Assembly: GCF_003144245.1 (NCBI RefSeq)
Contig: NW_020289977.1
Span: 1,116,001 to 1,180,000, forward strand
Direction of reading: 5' to 3'
DNA: 64,000 bases
Origin: Jaminaea rosea
Taxonomy: Eukaryota; Basidiomycota; Exobasidiomycetes; Microstromatales
Part shown: piece by piece, positions 44,367 through 55,200 of the stretch
Layout of the letters: each line of letters starts with the position of its first letter
Numbering within the stretch: the first letter of the stretch is position 1
Made by a program: the position numbers and the translations under genes
The notes under the pieces: generated by a model
Database searches by the model: none
What the model was told of the DNA's origin: nothing
Seen by the model: only the letters and a program-made list of their open reading frames with translations

Positions 44367-47039
44367 TCACGCTCGGCCAGCCATGCTGCGACTACCGTCA
44401 CGCGCCCCGCCACGGCTGCTAATGCTGCTGCCATTCCCGCTCCCACCACCATTGTGATCAGCCAACGCTCTCATGAATCCTCTAATCGCCCGTCCTGCGT
44501 GAACTCCCCACTCGCCCTGTCCAACCTCATCGCAGCATCTCTCAAACTCCTTGCTCTCACTCACCTCGCCCCACGCTTCCAGCACAGCGTCCCTCACTGC
44601 AGCATGCAACGTCGGGTAGAGATGCGTTGCCAAAAGTGCAGGGAACGCGTTGCGGGCGGGGTGGAGGGTGGCGAGCAGATGAGCTTGCGCGAGGGAGGAG
44701 AGAGTTGTTTGGTGGAAGCGATGCGCCAACTTGTAGATTGCCAGAGACGAGGCCGAGGGACTGGGTGGGATGCCCGAAGGTGGGTGAGAGTGGGGATCAG
44801 ATTGCAGGAGGGAGGCGAGGAGGGAAGATGACGGCGAAGAAGACGGTCCTGCTTGCGAAGACAGCGACATCGACGTCGCGCCCTCCGGCATCAAAGCATT
44901 GCTGCTGCTAGCATTGCTCGCCGAGCTACCGCTGCGATGATGGCGAGGTGTTGAGGCGCCGTCAGAGCGATTGTCCATGGACGAGGTGGAGCGCCGAGAC
45001 GAGGTGGCCTGCCCCCACGACTTACGACCGCAGGACAGATTTGATGACGATGTTGAAGCGCGCAGGGATCCAAAGGAATCCTGGCTGCTGCTGCCGTGAT
45101 GGTGATGGTAATCCTGGCCTAGCTCTCCAGCAATCTGCGCCAAACTGCGCCATTCCCACACCGGATTGCCGCTATTACTCATGCCAGGCGCGCTGCTGCC
45201 ACTGACAGCCGTCGCCCACTCATCGTCGAAGGTGACGCTCCGCACATCCTCGTCTTCCATGAAGTCGATCTCTCCGACGTAAAAATAACGCACCAAAGCG
45301 AAGGCCGTAGCATAGTCGGCATCAGGGATGCGCAGTACTCGCACGGTGCGGCCGCCGTACGACGTCATCGTGTCTTCTCCACCGCCGACAGCCGAGCCTT
45401 CAGAGAAGCCTGAGTCAAGCATGGTACGGAAGTAATCGCTGCGGGAGCGAAGGATGGAGGAGTGCGCCCATATGACACGGTCCCTGACCACGATCTCGGC
45501 GGAGCGACCTTCCGATCCATCTGAGTCGGTGCGACCGTGAGCATGATGCGTCGCATCCGTGTCTTCTCCTCCAGCTGCTTCTGCTGCCACGTCTTCTCGC
45601 GTGATAGTCCCGGGCATCGGCTTGCCAACGGCCCAAGGCAGCACCTCGAAATCAGGCCCAACCTCCTCATCCGATGCAAGCAAGACGACGCCCCTTTCCC
45701 TCACGATCAGAGCCACATCACCCGTGGTAGCGCTGTCGACCATGCCCTCGAGCCCAGCAACAATCGAGTCTGGTACAAAGCGCGACTCAGGCAGCTGGAA
45801 GGGCAGTCTCCTCGTCGGTGCATCCTCACTCGGAATGGCCAAGTGCGGCCCAGTCCCGAGCTGGACAACGAGCTCAAAGCAGTTGGCTTTCGCCACCTCT
45901 GCATGCTGATTGAGTAGCTCACTGAGACTAGGCAGCTCGTGACATTCAAAAAACTCGGCGTCGCGGTCGAAGGTGAAATGTGTGAAATGGCTCCAGACCC
46001 AGCCTGAGCTCGTCGACGGCTGGGCGGTCGAAGGCAGGCGGATGCCTAGCATCACGCTCGCTGTGAGGGAAGCATCTTGCGCGCCGGACTCGATGACCAT
46101 GGACGTCAGGTAGGCAGAAAGGACTGTGGTGCCATCCCGACTTGTGCGAACGAGTTCCAGCTTCCACTTGCCGTCACCGAAGAGGGGCTGCGTCGTCCAG
46201 ATCTCAGAGCGACCTGCGCCCGCGCTGACTGATCGGCCGGCTTCATCGAGGGATGATGCGGGCGAATTTTCTACTTCCTCACGGAGCAAGCGCAGATCCT
46301 TGATCACCCAGCTGAAGGAGAGGAGATTGTGTTCCTGGAAGCCTGCCACTAGCTTCGAGGTGGCAAGGTTGCCTGCCCAACCTGCTGGGTCCGCCATTGC
46401 TGGGGCTAGCCAGCGCTGTGGCGCTTGTGTAGGATAGAATGGGCTGCCGTATTGGCCCTGATGATGATGATGGTGCTGGGTGGTGACCGGCCGATTGGGC
46501 GCTCTCCAGAAGCCAAGATTCGTGGCAGGGCGGGTGGATGTCGCCGATGGCTGACCACCGCCAGGCGCAGCCATGGTAAAGAGGGAGGGCGGGCCGCCAG
46601 AGTAGGAGCCAAACATCGGAGGTGTTGCAGTTGGGCTGGCGGCTGGCATAGAAGATGAAGGGGCGCCACTGCTTGGAATCTGCGCGGGTTGAGTGCTCGC
46701 GATGCTCTGTATGCGGTAGTTGGATGCATTAGGTGCCGCGGAAGGCGTGGCCAAAGCGCGACGAGGAGAGTTGGCAGCCGATGAGCGATGTGAGGTGGAC
46801 GAGGAGGAAGCTGCATTGCTTGCTGTAGGCGTATTGGCGCCAGAGGAAGATCCGGCAGCGGATGGTCCGGCGCCTGAAGAGCGAGGCAACAGGGAGTGGG
46901 CAGCGCTGTTTGCCCCGTGCGAGATGCGTCGATTGGTGCCGATGTTGGTGTTGCCATTGGACGATGACGACGGCGTGGCCGAACGTCCTGCGATATCGCC
47001 GGATGACGAGCCAGCAGGAGGGGAGTGACTACCGCTCAT
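44367..47039 (-). CDS. MATH-BTB domain protein
   Basis: Predicted substrate adaptor for a Cullin-3 ubiquitin ligase, or another BTB-dependent scaffold. Single exon, 890 residues. The first 230 residues are Ser/Ala-rich. Residues about 238-400 resemble a divergent MATH domain (LLSFSWVIKDLRLLREEV, WKLELVRTSRDGTTVLSAYLTSMV, WSHFTHFTFDRDAEFFECHELPSLSEL). The BTB/POZ fold is at about 513-605 (RDRVIWAHSSILRSRSDYFRTMLDSGFSEG, then RIPDADYATAFALVRYFYVGEID). A 100-residue Ser-rich linker follows, then a helical BACK-like end (YKLAHRFHQTTLSSLAQAHLLATLHPARNAFPALL). The BTB assignment is solid, the MATH part weaker. Divergent from the 2H phosphoesterase gene. Confidence 0.82.
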   Translation of the reverse strand: MSGSHSPPAGSSSGDIAGRSATPSSSSNGNTNIGTNRRISHGANSAAHSLLPRSSGAGPSAAGSSSGANTPTASNAASSSSTSHRSSAANSPRRALATPSAAPNASNYRIQSIASTQPAQIPSSGAPSSSMPAASPTATPPMFGSYSGGPPSLFTMAAPGGGQPSATSTRPATNLGFWRAPNRPVTTQHHHHHQGQYGSPFYPTQAPQRWLAPAMADPAGWAGNLATSKLVAGFQEHNLLSFSWVIKDLRLLREEVENSPASSLDEAGRSVSAGAGRSEIWTTQPLFGDGKWKLELVRTSRDGTTVLSAYLTSMVIESGAQDASLTASVMLGIRLPSTAQPSTSSGWVWSHFTHFTFDRDAEFFECHELPSLSELLNQHAEVAKANCFELVVQLGTGPHLAIPSEDAPTRRLPFQLPESRFVPDSIVAGLEGMVDSATTGDVALIVRERGVVLLASDEEVGPDFEVLPWAVGKPMPGTITREDVAAEAAGGEDTDATHHAHGRTDSDGSEGRSAEIVVRDRVIWAHSSILRSRSDYFRTMLDSGFSEGSAVGGGEDTMTSYGGRTVRVLRIPDADYATAFALVRYFYVGEIDFMEDEDVRSVTFDDEWATAVSGSSAPGMSNSGNPVWEWRSLAQIAGELGQDYHHHHGSSSQDSFGSLRASTSSSNLSCGRKSWGQATSSRRSTSSMDNRSDGASTPRHHRSGSSASNASSSNALMPEGATSMSLSSQAGPSSSPSSSLLASLLQSDPHSHPPSGIPPSPSASSLAIYKLAHRFHQTTLSSLAQAHLLATLHPARNAFPALLATHLYPTLHAAVRDAVLEAWGEVSESKEFERCCDEVGQGEWGVHAGRAIRGFMRALADHNGGGSGNGSSISSRGGARDGSRSMAGRA

Positions 47040-47399
47040 GGTCGCAGATGATGAGGAGCAGAGACAAGATGTGGACGCCTCTCGTCAGCCGGCTGTGTTG
47101 ATCTTGATTGCGTCGCCCGCTCGCTCCCCTTTCCATTTCGGAGAGGAGCGTGCACGAGCCACCGCATTTTGTTTGACCGCAAGCGGAACCAGAGCGACGG
47201 TCGAAGCGGCGTCACTTTGCAGCCTTCGTCGCTGCTATCAAGCCCCGCCTTTCGAGCCGCCTGATACGAGTGGTCGCGCATGCTGCGCATTTGCCACAAG
47301 GCGACACCTGCAGAGACTCAGCCCCTGATCGTACAGTCACTGAAGTGGTTCACCACTACCAGCTACTCGACTGCTTGGTCGCCCCACAACTGTAAAGCG
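47040..47399. other. divergent spacer between BTB and 2H phosphoesterase genes
   Basis: This 360-base region between opposite start codons probably holds both promoters. The 2H frame is open further upstream to an ATG at 47280, so part of it could be coding if that start is used. Confidence 0.45.
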
Positions 47400-48491
47400 A
47401 TGCAGTCAACCCGGGGACCTGGAGCAACACAGGTCACAACGAGTAGCGACTCAAGAGCGATGGATGTAAACGCATCGGCAGAAGCTAGACCAAAAGGAGA
47501 TCAGGCGACGTCCAAGGTCATTGAACGCAAGCGAAAGAACCGACCCACGTCGTACATTGCCGTCGTAGCCTTCCTTCTGCCACGGCCAGCAGAAATCGCC
47601 TCGACGTCGCCGGCTTTGGCTAGCAAGTTGGAAAAGCTTGATGCTATCAGGAAGAAGTGGGACGCCGCTGAGCCCCGCTGGGTACCGCATCTCACGCTCA
47701 TTCCACCTTTCATCGTGCCTTTCGAGGTTGACGGCCACGGCGGGAGTAGCGAGGTTGACAAAGATGCCAATGGTGTCTCAGGCTGTGCAGCTGATGTCAC
47801 AGGGACGACTGTGCTAGCAAAAACGCTCCCAGGTCCGTCCCATGCCGCAGCCCATACAGCGCTTCATCAGCTGACGGAGCGTATCCAGCAAGCCGTAGCC
47901 GCCGTACCACGACATCGTCTGGTGCTCGATGATGTTGGCATCTTCAAACTGAGCAAGTATTCCAATGTGCATTTAAGACCACGGCCAAGGCAGCGTGTCA
48001 GCGAAGAGGATGGCCTTTCAGCGCCTGGAGCGGAGCAGGGCTGGTTCATCGAGATGCAAAGGCTGATTCAAGACGCCTTGCCAGAGACCAGGCAGGCGGG
48101 GAGGGGAAGTAGTCGAGGTCGAGGGCAAAGCAGGGGCACAAGCAGGGACCCAGGGCGAGTCGGTGGGGGGAGAGGTAAGCAGGATCGCCCTTTTGCCCCC
48201 CATGCTTCTCTCGGGCAGGCTCATAGTGAGGCCCAACTGGAAGAGCTAAAGGCGCTGGGTTTTGAGCTCTGTACGGCGCTAGCTGCGCCTGGAGAAGGTG
48301 ATCGAAGTGATGTTGGGACTGTAGAGGGTCCGGCAAATGGCACAGTAGCAGTCATCTCTGAAGAAACGGAGGATAAAGACGTCAGATGTGGCTGTGGCAT
48401 TGACATCGAAGTGACCAAGATAGCGCTCATGGCCAAGCCACAGGGGCGGGAGGGACGGTACGATGTCTTCAGCGAAATCACCATCGACTAG
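47400..48491 (+). CDS. 2H phosphoesterase superfamily protein (2'-5' RNA ligase-like)
   Basis: Member of the LigT/CPDase-like fold that acts on 2'-5' or cyclic phosphate links, probably in RNA metabolism. Single exon, 363 residues from ATG 47400; the frame also has ATGs at 47280 and 47460. Two catalytic histidine motifs are visible: PHLTLIPPF (HxT, about residue 97) and FAPHASLGQ (HxS, about 266), with supporting strands SYIAVVAFLLP, HRLVLDDVGIFKL and IDIEVTKIALMAK. Between the motifs is an Arg/Gly/Ser-rich insert (about 233-262, SRGRGQSRGTSRDPGRVGGGRGK) resembling an RGG RNA-binding segment. Target unknown; the fold is confidently assigned by the two motifs and their spacing. Confidence 0.85.
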   Translation: MQSTRGPGATQVTTSSDSRAMDVNASAEARPKGDQATSKVIERKRKNRPTSYIAVVAFLLPRPAEIASTSPALASKLEKLDAIRKKWDAAEPRWVPHLTLIPPFIVPFEVDGHGGSSEVDKDANGVSGCAADVTGTTVLAKTLPGPSHAAAHTALHQLTERIQQAVAAVPRHRLVLDDVGIFKLSKYSNVHLRPRPRQRVSEEDGLSAPGAEQGWFIEMQRLIQDALPETRQAGRGSSRGRGQSRGTSRDPGRVGGGRGKQDRPFAPHASLGQAHSEAQLEELKALGFELCTALAAPGEGDRSDVGTVEGPANGTVAVISEETEDKDVRCGCGIDIEVTKIALMAKPQGREGRYDVFSEITID

Positions 48492-49200
48492 CTTTGAAGT
48501 TGTAAGATTGCAAGTGCAGTCGCGGGTAGTCTCTCGTGTCATGCTATCGAAGTCATTTCTCAATCGTGGTCATGTCGCAGCCCTCCGTGACACCTCCAAC
48601 TCGATGTTGCTCACCTCGGCCCTTTCTGTCCCCTTTCCTTGCTTTCTGCCGACTTTGATCTTCCGCCGAGTTCATTCCAAACACCGCGGCCGGATGGGCG
48701 TGCGAGTCGAGCGCGAGGCGAGGGAGCGTGGGGCCCATATCGATGGCGGGACGGGGAGGGCGGACGACGTTGCTCCCTGCAACAACCCATCATCACAACG
48801 CCATCGATGGCGATGACGATGCTATCGTGGTGACAGCGACAAAGAGGAGCAGCATCTCGCGCCGCGCTCAGTCACACGCGCATCGTCGTACCATTCTTCC
48901 TCGTTCCTCACCATCCTCTCTCGATCCCCTCTCTCACGCTCCCTCTCTTTCTTGGCAGGAGCGCGAATCCGACGACGACGACGACGACGAGCGACAGGGC
49001 CGAGATTGCATGGCCAAGTGATCTGCGGCACCTCTTTCAACGTCATCAGCTGCGCGAAGATTGCACATCGACGCTCGACGCGCAACCCTCGCCGCTCGTC
49101 AGTGATCTCGGCAGCATTCATTCGAGGGTTCGTCCGTGGGCTGTGAGACTCCTCCCTTGTCTTCTTCCTCGCCCTCGTCCCTTCCTCCATCGCCTTCACA
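48492..49200 (+). other. upstream region of adenylate cyclase
   Basis: This 709-base region holds the 2H gene 3' end and the promoter and leader of the adenylate cyclase. A GAC trinucleotide run is near 48971-48990. Short frames on both strands are Arg-rich without domains. Confidence 0.5.
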
Positions 49201-52200
49201 ATGTCAGGCAAGGGCTTCTTCGAAAATAGTGGCGGAATATCGCCGACTTCTCACCCTCCCGCGGCCTCTCATTGGTCGACTCCGCCGCCGCAAGACGCTC
49301 GCTATGTAGACACGAGCGTATCTCCACGTTCGACGCGGCCATCGGTCGCTCGACATCCATACGCGAGCTACTCGACCGAAGCGTCATCGTCTTCGTCCAC
49401 ATCTTCGACTCCCGCGCCGATGAATGAATCCAAAGCTACTGGCTTGTTCGATTCCTTCGACTTGAGCGACGTAGGTCTCTCGGCGGGTGCTCCGGCGCCA
49501 AGAGGCGTCAGCGAATCCAACGGCAGCTGGAGGAGGCAGGGATCCAGTGGCAAGAGGCAGGATATTACACCGTGGGCTGTCGACGATCAGGATGACGAAG
49601 AGGAATTGGACGATGGCGCCTCCATCCAGGTGAGAGTGCCAGGAGCTGGCGTAAGCTTCGTTCCTGCATACATGCTGACCCTGGGCCTCCTGCAGCAACG
49701 CATACGCCCCAACCTCTCGCGACAGACTTCGTCAATTCAGTCGTCGACGTCACAGTCTACTCTACCTGCTCGCCCCTCGACGCCGCCGCAGCACAGATCG
49801 ATGTCAGGCGCCAGCTCCATCTACGGCCACACCGGTGCCCAAGGCAGCGAAGCCGCCCTCAGTATCGCTCCGACTACTCCCGGCACCAAGAAGAAGCGCA
49901 ATCCGTTTGGATTTCTGCGTAAAAAGAGCTCAAACTTTCCAGATCCGTCAGGCAGCTTCGTCTCACTGGCTGCAACGCTGGGCGACCAGCGCAAAGCGAG
50001 TCACACGTCGCTCTCCTCTAAGCATTCGTCCCCTCCTCATGCGAGCTCCTCACGGCATCCTTCTACCTCTTTGACAGCCGCAGTTGTGAATGATGGCGCC
50101 AACAAGGGTCGAAATCGTGGCGGATCAGATTGGCAATCACAAGGCATTGACGAGGAGTGGGAGGGCATCGATATGGCAAACGCGGCCAATCATGCAGCGG
50201 CATCGCAGGACCATCGCGCAGCCAGCATCAAGGAGAAGCGGCGCAGGCTTGTACGGCCACTGACAAGGGATCGCGAGAGGAACAAGGCTGAGGAAGGCTC
50301 ATTTGGAGCGCAGGGCAATATAGATGGCAGCGCTCGATCGAAAGCCGCAGCGAGGGGCGCAGATGTCGAAATGACACTCGACACAAACTTTGATCAGATC
50401 GATGACATCGTCGATACTTCGATGCGGCAGAACTCGATGCCTGTGGGACCAAAGGACGAGACGCTGCAGGACGGCCTATGGAGCGCCAGTCCTGGCCAGC
50501 AGCCGGCCCTCTTCGCAGCCGCAGTGGATCCTCTCGCAGCTGCGCCTGTCGCAGACGTGAGCTCGAAAGCTCTGCCTAGTCAGCCGGGCAGCCACTCGCC
50601 AGACGCCCCTGCACCAGGATGGCTACTGCAGGCCCCTCCTCGAGGGCGTCATGGCTCACTTCAATCGCAGGTCCTCCAGCGCAACGCGAATGCACAACGG
50701 CCGGAGGGCTTTGCCCCGCGCGCCGGCTCACGCAAATCATCATTGGCCGACGCCCGTCGCGCCGCTGTGCCTACCACCACTGATTCACCCCACTACGGCT
50801 CAACGTCTGAAGACTTGCCATCTCCATCGTCCAACAGTGACGTCCTCGAGGAGGCCTTGAACCATTCGCAGACAATCGCGTACCAGTCCATGGCCTCGGA
50901 GCAGCGCAAGGACTCTGCAACGAGCAAGGTTAGCGCAAGAAGCGGCGTCTCTCCCAAATCCTCTGCTGTGCATCTTCCCTCCCTCATTCATGGAGCCGAT
51001 GGTGCCAATTCTTCCTGGACGAGAGCTGGAGTAGCGGATCCAAACTACCAGTTCCCACCCACATCGGCCCTGCCGCTCGACGCAAAAGCGCGACAAGCGT
51101 CCATCGCTTCAACGGGCTCAGGAAGTGGAGCCGCAGGTGGCGCGCTCAGCTCCTCAAACTGGATGGCGCCAGACTCGTGGGCTGTCCAGCCAGACAAAGT
51201 TCGAGACTACTTGCGCGACGAGGACGGAAGCAGTCAGGACGGCGAGGAAGATGACGACGAGGCAGAGCAGACGATGCTTAAGGACAACAAAGGGGCCAGC
51301 GCCGCTGCAGGAGATCGCAAGTGGTCAGCGGTGAGCAATACGACCAACGGGGGAGGGACTTACTCCAGCGCAGGCGGACACTCGCACACAACGTCCTCCT
51401 CTGGCGCCTTGACAGCGGACCAGACGACCTTCCTCGGCAGCAGTCAGGAGGCCTCGTACAATCTCGCTCCTAGAGGCAGCCAAGTCTCAGCGCATAGCCT
51501 CGCCAGCTCAGACTACGAAACCGGACCGAGCCCCGTCGCTCGACAAGCGTCGCAGAGCGTAGAGCTTCTCACGTCTCCTCCTGGTAGTGCAGGTCTTGGC
51601 CCACAGCCCACGACGCCCAAGATGGACAGGACCGTCTCTTCTCGCGGCGGTGCGTTTGGCGTCGCTGGAGGAGCGGCCGCTGCAGCAGCTAACATGCTGG
51701 GCTTGCGTGGTAAGAAGCCGGGCACTGCTGGCTCTTCAAGACCAGGGACGGCCAACTCGACGACTGGCCCGCCCATGTCAAGGCCAGGCACGGCTGGTAC
51801 CATCGAGGATGGGGCTGGGCGCACTAGCTTCGGCTCAGCTGTCACGGGCGCAACAGCTACGATGGACTCGTCCGCCGCCGGCGCTGCCGCCAAGCGTGCC
51901 CCTCTGATGCACCATCCTTCCCAAGCCGGCGGGCTGGGCGGCAAGGGCCACATCATGCGAATCGAGACGCCATTCGGTGTACGCACCGTCTCGATCCCGC
52001 TGTACACGAGCACATCAAATCTACGAGCCATCATCAGCCGGAAGTCGCCGAGTGGAGCGCGAGCGTATCGACTCTTCGTGCGGGACAAGGGTAGCGAAAG
52101 GCCATTGGGCGAGTCGGAGAAGCCTGCAATGCTGCAGAGGCGTCGAATGGAGCAGGCGGGCTACACGGAGTACGACGGACTGGATACTATGGGCCGGGAG

Positions 52201-55200
52201 GACCATTCATACCTCTTGCGCTTCGTCTACCGTCCTGACTTAGTGCCAACATTCGACTCAGAGTCTTTCGGCAACACAGAGGATAACTACACCCATCTCG
52301 ACTTGCAAGGTCGCAATCTCGAGATGGTGCCCATCTTCCTCTACCGTCATGCCGACTGGATCAACTCGCTCGATCTCTCAGGCAACCCTATGAGCGACGT
52401 GCCTACCGATTTTGTGCAGCTCTGCTCCAATCTGCGTACCTTGCGCCTCTCGAACCTCTCGCTCAAGCGCATTCCGCAGTCAGTCAAGCACTCGGAGACG
52501 CTCACGCACCTAGACCTGTCGAACAATCGCATTCCGGACCTGAGTCACATCGCGCTGGACTCAATTGTTCAGCTCAAGTCGCTCAAAGTGCAGAACAATC
52601 GCCTCACGGAGCTACCCTCGTACTTCTCGAGGTTGACAGCCCTCAAGCAGCTTAACGTATCCAACAATCGCTTCGACACGTTCCCTCAAGTCATCTGCTC
52701 GCTGTCCTCACTGACGGACCTCGACATCTCCTTCAACGCCATCAGCGGCATGCCCCCGCAACTTGGGCAGCTCACGCGGCTGCAGTCGCTTATACTGGTC
52801 GGTAACTCCATCGAGCAGCTGCCTGGGTGCATGAGCCAGCTTCTCAGCTTGCGCAAGATCGATGTGCGTCGCAATCTCCTGCAAGATGTCTCAGCCCTCT
52901 TCTCGCTAGAATCATTGACCGAGGCTCACTGCGAGCACAATTCGATCAAGTCCTTCTCGGCGACGCTGGGTACCCACTTGAGGAGCATCAATCTGGGTCA
53001 CAACCCAATGAGCAAGCTCGCAATCGGCTCGGGCAACGCGCCGCTGCAGCTCGTATCTCTGAACCTGTCAGCGGCCAACTTGGCGAGACTGGATGAGGCA
53101 TTGCTTGCTCAGCTGCCCTCGCTGTACGACCTGATCTTGGACAACAATCACTTCCTCGGTCTGCCCGACTCCATCGGCGAGCTCAAGGAGCTTCGATTGC
53201 TTTCCTGCACCAACAATCGACTTGTCGGGCTGCCCGATTCGATCGGCAAGCTGAAGAATTTGCGGCGACTGTTGGTTCACAACAACAACCTCAAAAGCTT
53301 GCCCGACTCAATCTGGAACTGCCAGAGCCTGACCAGCATCAACGCTTCGTCCAATCTACTTGAGAGCTTCCCACTGCCACCTATTTCGCCAGACGCGGTG
53401 GTGGGCGGACGTCCAAGCACCGCGGGCGCGCTCATTGAGAACGGACGCAAGGGATCCGCTTCGTCGGCCTCCGTCGTGGGCATGCCCGCGTCGAGCGTGT
53501 CAGGCCCGCTGCCCTCCACTCCTCTTCTCGCCAAGTCCACTTCAGCTCTATCGATGTCGCTCAAGAAGCTTCGACTCGGAGACAATCGCCTAACGGACGA
53601 AGTCTTTGCTGTCATTGGGCTCCTGGTCGAGGTCGAGATCCTCAATCTCAGCTTCAACGACATCTACGAGGTGCCCACACCTTCCTTGTCCAAGCTGGTC
53701 TTCCTCCGGGAGCTGTACCTGAGCGGCAACGACCTCTCTAGCGTGCCCACGGATGATTTGGTGCAGCTCAAGCTCTTGCGCATCCTACACATCAATGCCA
53801 ACCGCCTGCAGACCTTGCCCGCCGAGCTTGGTCAGCTGCGCAACTTGGCCAACTTGGACGTGGGGAACAATTCTCTCAAGTACAACATCGCTAATTGGCA
53901 CTACGACTGGAATTGGAACTCCAATCCCGAGCTGCGCTACCTCAATTTGTCGGGCAACAAGCGGCTTGAGGTGAAGAGCAAGATGACGGGCATCGCAGGA
54001 GCCAATCGTCGCATGGACATGAGTGATTTCCAGCGGCTGGCAAGCCTGCGCGTTCTAGGCCTGATGGATGTGACGGTCACGCTGCAGCAGATGCCGGACG
54101 AGCACGACAATCGACGAGTGCGTACGTCCCTATCGCAAGTCAACAACATGGCGTACGGCATTTCGGACGCGTTGGGAAAGTTCGACAATCTCAGTCTCGT
54201 CGATGTAGTGGTGCCCAACTTCCGCAAGGACCCCAAGGAGTGTCTGATTGGTCTATTCGAGGGACGCGGCCACGGCGCTCACAATGGAAGCCGCATCGCC
54301 AAGTTCCTTGCAGATTGGGCCAGGCATCGGGTCGATCGCGAGGTGTCCGAGGCATTGACCCAAGCTGGCACTCTCGCGCCAGATGAGGCTCACATTCCCA
54401 ACATCATGCGACGAGCTTTCCTGCGCCTGCAGCAGGAGTATGCCCTCCTCTTGATGTCAGAGAGCAACCGCAGCCTCTCGGACGCAGCAGTCGGGGACAG
54501 CCTCGCATCAGGTCAGCCCGCGAGCACGGCCAAGTCGCAATGGCAGTCGGGCGCATCGGGCGTCCTCGTCTACATTGTAGACCATTGCCTTCACGTTGCA
54601 AATGCAGGAGACGCCCTCGCCGTCCTTTGCCGCGGCGGCACGGCTCAGCACATGACGACTCGCCACGAGCCTTTTGATCGTGACGAGACGCAACGGATCC
54701 GCAGCGCAGAAGGATGGGTCTCGCTACGAGGCTATGTCAACGACTCGCTGGATGTCTCGCGCTCCTTTGGATACTATCACCTTACTCCCTTCGTCAATGC
54801 TGCCCCAGCGGTGAGCTCAATTCAACTCAACGACTCAGACGAGTTCATCATCGTCGCCAGCCGATCACTCTGGGATCAGATGTCTTACCAGACGGCTGTG
54901 GATATCGCGCGCACTGAGCGAGACGACTTGATGATTGCTGCGCAAAAGTTGCGCGACTTTGCCATCTCCTACGGTGCAGAGGAGAGCATCATGGTCATGA
55001 TCATGGCGGTTGGCGATCTCTTTGACTCGGGGTCAGGTGGAAGGCAACATCAGCGATCGGCATCGCGGCTCGACCCTACGACGGAAGCGCTCAAAAAGAT
55101 GCATCGCCGAGAACACCGCGACGAGCTGCCTACGGACCGAACCTTGGCTCGACTGGAGCGCGAGGTGGCCCCACCGATCGGGCAGGTTGCGCTCGTCTTC

